Positions 1 to 6,779 of a stretch of 64,000 nt of DNA are shown here, one piece after another. This DNA comes from Glaciihabitans sp. (lineage in GTDB: Bacteria; Actinomycetota; Actinomycetes; Actinomycetales; Microbacteriaceae): positions 62,001-126,000 of the forward strand of contig JAODBD010000005.1 in the NCBI GenBank assembly GCA_025463785.1, in the 5' to 3' direction. The notes under the pieces were generated by a model. The model made no database searches. It was not told where the DNA came from and worked only from the letters and a program-made list of their open reading frames with translations. How positions within the stretch are numbered: position 1 is the first letter of the stretch; every line of letters starts with the position of its first letter. The translations under genes were made by a program, and so were the position numbers.

Positions 1-572
1 GCGCTGCGCGCCGCAACGGTCGCGTCGTCGAGACCGCGAAGTGCGCCGGAGTAGTAGAGCAGCTGCGCGCCGGTGAGACGGTCGAACAGCCGCAGACGAT
101 CCGGGAGCACGCCCATGTTGCGTTTGGCGACAACCGGATCGGCCCAGACATCTATGCCGTGCACGACGACCCGTCCGGCATCCGGTCGGAGCAGACCGGT
201 GACCATCGACAGGGTCGTTGTCTTGCCAGCGCCATTGGGCCCGACGATGCCGTAGAAGGAGCCTGCCTCAATCGCGAGGTCGATGCCAGCGACCGCGATG
301 GTATCGCCGAAGCGTTTGACCAGGCCCTCGATTTTCAGGACGGTTTCGCGTGGTGCCGGTGCGGGTGTCGGCGGCTCGACCAGTTTGGCGGCTGCCGGCG
401 CCTTCCGGGTCGCAGCGGGGCGTCGAGCGGGCGTAGTGCGGGCTGCCACGGCTGGCTTGCTGCCGGGTGCAGAGGACGGTTTGGCGGCGGAAGTGCCTGC
501 GGTCTTGCTCGTCGAAGGCTTCGAGGTGCGCGACGGGCGGGGAGCTGAGAGCGCGTCAGGTTCTGAATCCAC
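1..572 (-). CDS. ABC transporter ATP-binding protein, 3' end outside window
   Basis: Read leftward from a GTG at 572, this gives about 190 residues before the window edge. Residues 1 to about 75 are low-complexity (Ala, Pro, Ser, Thr, Lys, Arg) and look disordered. The nucleotide-binding domain follows: a VLKIEGLVKRFGD start, then Walker A (GPNGAGKTT) near residue 105, then a region resembling the Q-loop side of an ABC-2 drug or polymer exporter ATPase (GVLPDRLRLFDRLTG). The signature motif and Walker B lie beyond the window, so the substrate cannot be stated. The long basic tail before the ABC domain is unusual for this family. The GTG is chosen because no good start lies between it and the ABC domain. 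The permease partner would be to the left. Confidence 0.85.
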   Translation of the reverse strand, partial: MDSEPDALSAPRPSRTSKPSTSKTAGTSAAKPSSAPGSKPAVAARTTPARRPAATRKAPAAAKLVEPPTPAPAPRETVLKIEGLVKRFGDTIAVAGIDLAIEAGSFYGIVGPNGAGKTTTLSMVTGLLRPDAGRVVVHGIDVWADPVVAKRNMGVLPDRLRLFDRLTGAQLLYYSGALRGLDDATVAARS

Positions 573-860
573 CCCTAAACCGTATCAAGCTAACAAGGGT
601 ATCCAGCCCAGCTTCAGCCTCGCGGGCTAGTATCACGAATCGACAACATCACCCGGGTTGCCCTGTGTGTTGACAGTCGCAGCCGATACGCTTTTTTCAA
701 GCACAACGGAGTGTCCATACGTAATCCCCCGCGTTAACACCCAGCAAATTCTTAGAATCCGGCCGGATGCCAGCGGAAGTAGGTGTCCTTGGCCTGTGCG
801 GCCTTCTTTAGGCTGCACGGCCCTGGCACCACGGGGCGCGAAACATATAGGAGACAAAAC
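573..860. promoter_or_regulatory. Divergent intergenic region
   Basis: This gap separates the leftward ABC ATPase from the rightward nucleotidyltransferase, so promoters for both should lie here. A good Shine-Dalgarno (AGGAGA, about 849-854) precedes the GTG at 861. No clear hairpin terminator or RNA gene is visible. Confidence 0.4.
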
Positions 861-1553
861 GTGAGCACGCAGGTCGTAATCCTTGCCGCTGGCATGGGCA
901 GTCGTCTCGGTCGTTCTCTTCCGAAGCCGCTCACCGAGTTGAGCGACGGCCGCACGATCATGCAGCAGCAGTTCGACAACATCCAATACGCATTCGGCAA
1001 GTCCGCGCAGGTCACGATCGTTGTCGGGTACAAGCTTGAGCACATCATTGAGGCGTTCCCGCAGGCATCCTTCGTCTACAACGAGGAGTATGACCAGACC
1101 AACACCTCGAAAAGCCTGATGCGCGCACTGCAGGCATCGGCTCCCGGCGGCGTGCTGTGGATGAACGGCGACGTCGTCTTTGACCCCGAGGCTCTGCGCC
1201 GCGCAAGTGCAGTCGTTGCGCGTGATCAGTCGTTCGTCTCGGTGAACACCTCCAAGGTTTCCGATGAAGAGGTCAAGTACACGACCGACGCTGAGGGGTA
1301 CATCAAGGAGCTGTCGAAGACGGTCCAGAGCGGTCTCGGCGAAGCAGTGGGCATCAACTACATCTCGAAGGATGACAAGGCCGTTCTCCTGCGCCAGCTC
1401 AAGCGCGTTGACGACCAGGACTACTTCGAGCGTGGCATAGAGTTGGCAATTGAGCAGGACAAGCTGCACATTGAGCCGGTCGACATTTCTGACCTCTATG
1501 CCGTTGAAATTGACTTCGCAGAAGACCTTGAGCGCGCAAACCTCTTCGTCTGA
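861..1553 (+). CDS. Nucleotidyltransferase, phosphocholine cytidylyltransferase (LicC)-like
   Basis: A 230-residue cytosolic protein. It opens with the nucleotide-binding signature of the NTP_transferase fold (VVILAAGMGSRLG, then PKPL near residue 25). A typical metal-binding Asp lies in WMNGDVVFD, and the C-terminal part ends in YAVEIDFAEDLERA, as in LicC and related sugar or alcohol phosphate cytidylyltransferases. Such enzymes make CDP- or UDP-activated head groups for wall polymers. The in-frame reading extends upstream, but the GTG at 861 has a close AGGAGA ribosome site and starts exactly at the domain. The ABC exporter for a wall polymer lies 88 bases downstream, which supports a role in cell-surface polymer decoration. 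The exact substrate is not readable from sequence. Confidence 0.85.
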   Translation: MSTQVVILAAGMGSRLGRSLPKPLTELSDGRTIMQQQFDNIQYAFGKSAQVTIVVGYKLEHIIEAFPQASFVYNEEYDQTNTSKSLMRALQASAPGGVLWMNGDVVFDPEALRRASAVVARDQSFVSVNTSKVSDEEVKYTTDAEGYIKELSKTVQSGLGEAVGINYISKDDKAVLLRQLKRVDDQDYFERGIELAIEQDKLHIEPVDISDLYAVEIDFAEDLERANLFV

Positions 1554-1640
1554 ATTAATTAAAACCTCGGTTTAGCAGGTGCTCGCTGGGTAAGTCGAAC
1601 TTTCCGGCGGGTTGAATCACTCGACCAGAGTGAGGTACCC

Positions 1641-2459
1641 GTGACCGTAGCCGCACCTCCGCGTCGAGAAATGACGTCAGGCGCCCGCTACCGGCATTCG
1701 CTGTGGTTGCTAACCAAGCGCGACCTCAAAGTGCGCTACTCGACATCGGCGCTCGGCTACCTGTGGTCGATTCTCGACCCGCTGCTGATGTCTGCCATCT
1801 ACTATTTCGTCTTCGTGATCGTCTTCGACCGGTCGGCGGTCGACAGGCCGTACATCGTGTTTCTCCTCACCGGCCTGCTGCCCTGGGTCTGGTTCAGCGG
1901 CGCGGTCGGCGACATGACCAGAGCGTTCATCCGCGATGCCAAGCTGATCCGCTCGACCAGCATCCCCCGCTCAATCTGGGTCATGCGAATCGTGTTCTCC
2001 AAGGGGATCGAGTTTCTGGCAAGCATCCCCGTCCTCATCATTTTTGTGCTGGCATCTCTTGCGACGACGACACCAGCGCACCTGCAGTGGGGCGCGTTCT
2101 ATTCACTGCTGGCCATCGCCATCCAGGCTGTGCTCATCACCGGCATCGGGCTCATCATCGCTCCTGTCGTGGTGTTCTTTCGTGACCTCGAGCGGGCGGT
2201 GAAGCTCATTCTGCGATTGATGTTCTATGTCACGCCGATCGTCTATGGGCTCGAGAAGTTCAATACTCATCACGAGATCAAGGCGCTCATCTCATTCAAT
2301 CCGATGACCGGAATCACGGCGCTGTACCGCGCGTCGTTCTTCTCCGGCGAGCTCGACTGGTTTGCCGTACTGATGTCTGTCGTCATTTCGCTGATCGTGC
2401 TTGGCGTCGGGATGCTGACGTTCCGCCGCAATGTTCGCGCGGTATTGAAGGAGATCTAG
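1641..2459 (+). CDS. ABC-2 polysaccharide/teichoic acid export permease (TagG/Wzm-like)
   Basis: A 272-residue integral membrane protein with six predicted hydrophobic segments. The family signature near the N-terminus (KRDLKVRYSTSALGYLWSILDP, shown here only as landmark) is typical of O-antigen and teichoic acid exporters. It would form the channel through which a lipid-linked polymer leaves the cytoplasm, powered by the ATPase that begins one base after its stop. The start is the GTG at 1641 with a weak GAGG upstream. Family assignment is secure; whether the cargo is teichoic acid or another glycan is inferred from the cytidylyltransferase upstream and the glycerophosphotransferases elsewhere in the window. 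Confidence 0.9.
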   Translation: MTVAAPPRREMTSGARYRHSLWLLTKRDLKVRYSTSALGYLWSILDPLLMSAIYYFVFVIVFDRSAVDRPYIVFLLTGLLPWVWFSGAVGDMTRAFIRDAKLIRSTSIPRSIWVMRIVFSKGIEFLASIPVLIIFVLASLATTTPAHLQWGAFYSLLAIAIQAVLITGIGLIIAPVVVFFRDLERAVKLILRLMFYVTPIVYGLEKFNTHHEIKALISFNPMTGITALYRASFFSGELDWFAVLMSVVISLIVLGVGMLTFRRNVRAVLKEI

Positions 2460-2460
2460 C

Positions 2461-3219
2461 GTGACCACGATCGATACGACATCGCAGAAAGCCGTGATTA
2501 CGGCCACCAACCTCGGTATCCAGTTCAAGCGCAACCGGCGACACCGGCGTAGTTTCAAGGATTTGTTCGCGGAAAGCGCCCGACGTTCGCGACCCGACGA
2601 GTTCTGGGCGCTGCGCGACATCAATTTCTCAGTCGCGGCGGGTGAGGCGATCGGTGTTGTCGGCCGCAACGGGCAGGGCAAATCGACGCTGCTGAAACTC
2701 GTCGCAGACGTCATGCTCCCGGATGAGGGCAGCGTCGAGGTAACGGGCGGCGTCGCACCTCTGATCGAAATCACCGGGGGCTTCGTCGATGACCTGAGCG
2801 TGCGCGAGAATGTCTTTCTCACGGCCGGACTCCATGGCATGAGCCGCGAAGAAATCACCGAACGCTTCGATGAGATCATCGCCTTCGCTGAGATTGGCGA
2901 CTTCCTGGATACTCCATACAAACACTTGTCGAGCGGGATGCGCGTACGGGTCGCCTTCGCGGTGATCTCGCGGCTCGAGGAACCCATCCTTCTCGTGGAC
3001 GAGGTACTCGCGGTGGGCGATCGTCGCTTCAAGGAGAAGTGCTACAAACGCATCGACGAGATGCTCGCGGGAGGTCGCACGATGTTCTTTGTGTCGCACA
3101 ACGAGTCGGACCTGCTGCGCTTCTGCAAGCGCGGGCTCTACCTCGACAAGGGCGGGCTCATACTTGACGGCCCGATTCAAGAGGTTGTCGATCGCTACAA
3201 CGCAGACTACGAATCGTAA
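2461..3219 (+). CDS. ABC ATPase of polysaccharide/teichoic acid exporter (TagH/Wzt-like)
   Basis: A 252-residue ATPase with Walker A (GVVGRNGQGKSTLLKL, about residues 65-80), the family-typical GAPLIE-type stretch (here APLIEITGGF), ABC signature LSSGMRVRVAFA and Walker B ILLVDEVLAVGD followed by the H-loop (FVSHN). This is the short form of the family, ending at about 250 residues without the C-terminal carbohydrate-binding domain found in Wzt proteins that recognise a capped O-antigen. The GTG start lies one base after the permease stop, so the two are surely co-transcribed and probably translationally coupled. Confidence 0.93.
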   Translation: MTTIDTTSQKAVITATNLGIQFKRNRRHRRSFKDLFAESARRSRPDEFWALRDINFSVAAGEAIGVVGRNGQGKSTLLKLVADVMLPDEGSVEVTGGVAPLIEITGGFVDDLSVRENVFLTAGLHGMSREEITERFDEIIAFAEIGDFLDTPYKHLSSGMRVRVAFAVISRLEEPILLVDEVLAVGDRRFKEKCYKRIDEMLAGGRTMFFVSHNESDLLRFCKRGLYLDKGGLILDGPIQEVVDRYNADYES

Positions 3220-3221
3220 GT

Positions 3222-3995
3222 ATGACTATCGTTCCGAGCTCGAACCCGACCTTTGCCCGCACGCTCGACAGGGTTCTGTCGGTGCAGCGCCCGGTCGTTC
3301 TGGCTCACATCCGCGGGATCCGACGCGGCAAGCCCGACCTGACGCCGACGGATGTAGTGCGCATCCTGGAGCGCCGGTATCTGGCGGCCGTCACAACGGG
3401 TGGCGCGCTCGTCGGCGCCAGCGCGGCGATTCCTGCGGTGGGCACCGTGGCATCCGTTGCGCTGTCTGCCGCGGAGACCGCTGGCTTTCTGGAGGCGAGC
3501 GCACTGTTTGCGCAGTCGGTCACGGAGATTCACGGCATTGCGCTTGACGACCCGGAGCGTTCACGGACCCTCGTGATGGCCATGATCCTCGGCAGTGCCG
3601 GCAGCGATCTGGTTGAACAGCTCGCGGGCGAGGTCGTCGGTGGCGCGCCCGCGCGAAGCGCCTTCTGGGGCGAAATGGTGACCAAGAGTCTCCCGAAGTC
3701 GGCGATGGGCAATATTGGGAAGCGCGTTCGCAGGTACTTCCTGAGGAGATTTGCGGCTCGCGAGGGTGCCAGTGTCGTCGGGCGCGCCATCCCGTTCGGT
3801 ATTGGCGCCCTCATTGGCGGCGCGGGCAATCACCTGCTCGGTCGGCGCGTGATTCAGAGTTCGCGGACTGCGTTTGGGCGGGCGCCGGCTCAGTTTCCGG
3901 AGAGCCTGAACGCTCGCACTGTCGCCGGCAAGATACGCGAAGACGAGTCGGCCATCCCTCCCCAGCTTGAGGATGTGACGCTGCCTCCCCAATAG
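3222..3995 (+). CDS. Conserved hypothetical, possible membrane-associated EcsC-like protein
   Basis: A 257-residue protein starting two bases after the exporter ATPase stop, so part of the same operon. It has an arginine-rich first 50 residues, two Ala/Gly/Val-rich helical stretches (around residues 65-95 and 185-205) that could dip into a membrane, and a proline-rich hydrophilic tail. The glycine-rich hydrophobic hairpins resemble those of EcsC-type proteins that accompany ABC transporters, but no catalytic motif is visible and I do not claim membership. Its position suggests an accessory role with the exporter. Confidence 0.75.
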   Translation: MTIVPSSNPTFARTLDRVLSVQRPVVLAHIRGIRRGKPDLTPTDVVRILERRYLAAVTTGGALVGASAAIPAVGTVASVALSAAETAGFLEASALFAQSVTEIHGIALDDPERSRTLVMAMILGSAGSDLVEQLAGEVVGGAPARSAFWGEMVTKSLPKSAMGNIGKRVRRYFLRRFAAREGASVVGRAIPFGIGALIGGAGNHLLGRRVIQSSRTAFGRAPAQFPESLNARTVAGKIREDESAIPPQLEDVTLPPQ

Positions 3996-4032
3996 CCTTG
4001 GGAGGGTCGGATGCGGCGGCTAACTTTCGAGC

Positions 4033-4329
4033 ATGACCCGACCGCGACTTGCCTTAGTCAGCTCAGAATCCGCCTATCGTGTGCCCTGGAACTTCGATCG
4101 GGGTGACGGGCTTTACCGGTTGCGCAACCTGGGCCGCGAGAGGCTCACGGGCGTGACCTTCTCGCTTCACGGTTCTGGTGTGATGCCCGTTTCTGCACCC
4201 TCGACGCTTGAGCCCGGCGACATACTCGAGATCGTCATTTCGGGCACCGACCTTGCGCGAAACACGATCGGCGTGGTGCGGTGGTTTCGGCCCGACGGGC
4301 AGGAATACCTGTGGCGCGTGAGCTTCTGA
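4033..4329 (+). CDS. Hypothetical protein, 98 aa
   Basis: A small soluble beta-rich protein with alternating hydrophobic residues and no signal peptide or membrane segment. The ATG at 4033 follows the previous gene by 37 bases. The pattern (LRNLGRERLTGVTFSL ... LEPGDILEIVI ... WFRPDGQEYLWRVSF) suggests a single immunoglobulin-like or PilZ-like beta sandwich. I do not recognise the family. Codon use is like that of neighbours, so it is probably real. Confidence 0.6.
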   Translation: MTRPRLALVSSESAYRVPWNFDRGDGLYRLRNLGRERLTGVTFSLHGSGVMPVSAPSTLEPGDILEIVISGTDLARNTIGVVRWFRPDGQEYLWRVSF

Positions 4330-4366
4330 GGTGTGCGGGGTTTGAGGTGCGCGGATGCGTAGCTTC

Positions 4367-4681
4367 CTACGCGCTCCCGCGCACGTCGCGTTTCCGTCGT
4401 TCCTTGACGAACTCCTGGGCACTGTAGACGCGATACTTCTCGGGTAGCGCCTCCGCGCCGATTCCGGCTAGAAGTGTGCCCGCATCCACATTCAATACGG
4501 CCGCCAGGCGCACGATCGTGTGCAGCTCAGGGTTGCCATACCCGCGCTCGATCTTGCCGTAATTCGAGAAGTGCATGTCCGCGAGATGGGCAATCTCCTC
4601 CTGGCTGGAGCCCAGCTTCGTGCGGGCGTCACGGAGTCGCTCGCCGAACATTCGCGAGGCTTCGGACACCGGGTCTTGCAT
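4367..4681 (-). CDS. XRE-family helix-turn-helix regulator, candidate controller of the R-M module
   Basis: A 104-residue DNA-binding protein. The helix-turn-helix lies at about residues 15-70 (FGERLRDARTKLGSSQEEIA ... NYGKIERGYGNPELHTIVRLA), the standard Cro/C1 layout. A charged tail follows. It is divergent from the type III Mod gene, with about 130 bases between the two starts, where a near-palindrome sits. Small XRE proteins beside R-M genes often act as controller (C) proteins that delay restriction. This role is inferred from position; no direct evidence is visible. Confidence 0.85.
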   Translation of the reverse strand: MQDPVSEASRMFGERLRDARTKLGSSQEEIAHLADMHFSNYGKIERGYGNPELHTIVRLAAVLNVDAGTLLAGIGAEALPEKYRVYSAQEFVKERRKRDVRGSA

Positions 4682-4739
4682 GCTCTATGCCTACGTGCCC
4701 CCGTTCTGGGTCACCAGATGTCGGAGCACTCATGCTTTA

Positions 4740-4752
4740 ATGCCTCAGGCGT
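4740..4752. promoter_or_regulatory. Near-palindromic operator candidate between XRE gene and mod
   Basis: ATGCCT-C-AGGCGT forms two 6-base arms with one mismatch, centred on 4746 in the divergent gap between the XRE gene and mod. It is a plausible binding site for the XRE regulator. A single site only; no second copy was found nearby. Confidence 0.35.
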
Positions 4753-4811
4753 ATAACGCTTGTTCTTTGTGGCGGTTGGCCACTGTTGAGGCGAATGGAC
4801 AGCACCGAAAA

Positions 4812-6779
4812 ATGGCAAAAACCTTGCTCGAAGAACTTCCGGAGATCGTACGAGCGGGCAGACGCCAAGCGCAGCAAATCCTCGAACAACTTGAAGGGCC
4901 GGGGCGGGTCTCGCTTCAGACTCGGGAGCTGGTAATTCCATCGCGGGACTTCAGCGGGTTCGATATCTATGGCGTCGATAGCCACTCCGTTGAAATTTCG
5001 CATGGACTGAACCGGCTTATTTACGGCGACAACATGCTTGCAATGGCTGCGCTTCTGGCCGGCGGTGACGAAACTCCCAGCATGCGGGGCAAGATCGACT
5101 TGATCTACATCGACCCGCCATTCGACTCAAAGGCTGACTATCGAACGCAGATCCTTTTGCCGGGCAAGACAATTGACCAGCGTCCGACGGTCGCCGAGCA
5201 GTTTGCCTATTCCGATACCTGGGCGAATGGCACTGCCTCATACCTTGAGATGATGACGCCTCGCCTGCATCTCATGAGGGAGTTGTTGTCGGCAACTGGA
5301 ACGATCTGTGTACACCTCGACTGGCACGTCGGTCACTACGTGAAAATCCTGCTCGACGAGGTCTTCGGGAAAGACCGATTCGTGAACGAGGTCGTCTGGC
5401 GTTACGGGAAGATGAGCAACGCCCTGAGGAAGTTCCCACAGAATCACGATGTGCTGCTGGTCTATTCGAAGAGCGACCGCTACTACTTTGCGCCGGTTAA
5501 GACCGCCGACAGCGAGTACAAGGCCCGATTTCAGCGGGTTGTCGATAACAATCGGGTGACCTACGGCGCAGTTAAGGACAGCACGGACAAACTCATACTC
5601 TTGCGCGTAAGGAAGGTCCAAAAGGAGCTCGGACGCGATCTTCAGGACGACGATGTCCTCTTCGACTTCGACGTGGAGTTCAAAACTCAAGACGATGTCT
5701 TCTACGACATCTCCATCGTCAAAGGCAATGCAAAGGAGAATTTGGCCTTTGAAACCCAGAAGCCCGAAAAGCTCTTGGAGCGGATTATCACGGCGTTGAC
5801 TCCAGAGGGAGCGACCGTGGCCGATTTCTACGCCGGATCGGGCACCACCGTCGCGGTTGCCGAACGATTGAGTCGCAAATGGCTTACAACTGAGCTGGCC
5901 AAGCCCGCAACAATGATTACCAGGAAGCGGCTCGTTGATCAGAATGCCGCACCCTTCCTCTATCAAGCGATCGGCGACTATCAGGTCGAACAGGCCCGCA
6001 GCACTCTGGGTCGTAAATTCAAAATTGGTGAGCTTTCGCAGACGGTCCTCAGCATCTATGGGGCGCTTCCGCTGCCGGCGGAGGAGAACGTCAATGGCTC
6101 CCTCGGCTATCTTCCGAACGAGCACACTCTGGTGATCGTTGACAGCCCCTCACGGCTGACAACAGTGTCGACGCTTCGGCGCGCGCAGGCCTACCGCGAC
6201 TCAAAGATGGGTGGGTTCCGGCGGGTTCTAGTGCTGGGCTGGAACTTTTCGGCGAGCATTGGCCACGACCTGGCGGCGCTGAATGACCCAGACGGTTTGG
6301 ACGTCCGAGTGATACCTCCCGATCTTCTGGATCGGCTAAAGAAGCGCGGCAAAGAGAACCTCATTGGCGAGGTTCGCTTTGCGACACTGCAATATCTTGA
6401 GGCCCACGTTGAGACAGCGGTGATTGGCGACGCACTTGAGCTCGAAGTGGTCTTGGACAATTACGTACTTCTGTCGCCGGATGCGATCAGCTTGAACGAT
6501 GAGGATCGCGCGACCGTTCTGAGTGTGATGAATCGCGAACCGCTGGCACTAATCGAGTATTGGGCAATCGACCCTGACTTTGATGACTACATTTTTCGCT
6601 CCTCATGGCAGGACTACCGTGGCAATACTGCAAACGACGGCGATGCACTGCGCACGGTAACGCACGCTCGTATCACCGTGCCCCCTCGCGAGACACCGCG
6701 CCAGGTATGTGTACGAGCGATCGACGTCTTCGGATTTGAATCAGAAGTAATTGTCACGGTCGCAGGGACTGACGCGTGA
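4812..6779 (+). CDS. mod: Type III restriction-modification methyltransferase subunit (Mod)
   Basis: A 655-residue site-specific adenine methyltransferase. Motif IV is DPPF at residues 101-104 (LIYIDPPFDSK). The AdoMet-binding motif I follows at about 338-346 (DFYAGSGTT), giving the beta-class order of type III Mod proteins. The segment between them, and the roughly 270 residues after motif I, would hold target recognition and Res contact. The reading frame is open from 4575, but the ATG at 4812 (MAKTLLEELP) fits the family start and leaves room for a divergent promoter. The stop overlaps the Res start by four bases (GTGA). Mod alone protects host DNA; with Res it forms the nuclease. Confidence 0.9.
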   Translation: MAKTLLEELPEIVRAGRRQAQQILEQLEGPGRVSLQTRELVIPSRDFSGFDIYGVDSHSVEISHGLNRLIYGDNMLAMAALLAGGDETPSMRGKIDLIYIDPPFDSKADYRTQILLPGKTIDQRPTVAEQFAYSDTWANGTASYLEMMTPRLHLMRELLSATGTICVHLDWHVGHYVKILLDEVFGKDRFVNEVVWRYGKMSNALRKFPQNHDVLLVYSKSDRYYFAPVKTADSEYKARFQRVVDNNRVTYGAVKDSTDKLILLRVRKVQKELGRDLQDDDVLFDFDVEFKTQDDVFYDISIVKGNAKENLAFETQKPEKLLERIITALTPEGATVADFYAGSGTTVAVAERLSRKWLTTELAKPATMITRKRLVDQNAAPFLYQAIGDYQVEQARSTLGRKFKIGELSQTVLSIYGALPLPAEENVNGSLGYLPNEHTLVIVDSPSRLTTVSTLRRAQAYRDSKMGGFRRVLVLGWNFSASIGHDLAALNDPDGLDVRVIPPDLLDRLKKRGKENLIGEVRFATLQYLEAHVETAVIGDALELEVVLDNYVLLSPDAISLNDEDRATVLSVMNREPLALIEYWAIDPDFDDYIFRSSWQDYRGNTANDGDALRTVTHARITVPPRETPRQVCVRAIDVFGFESEVIVTVAGTDA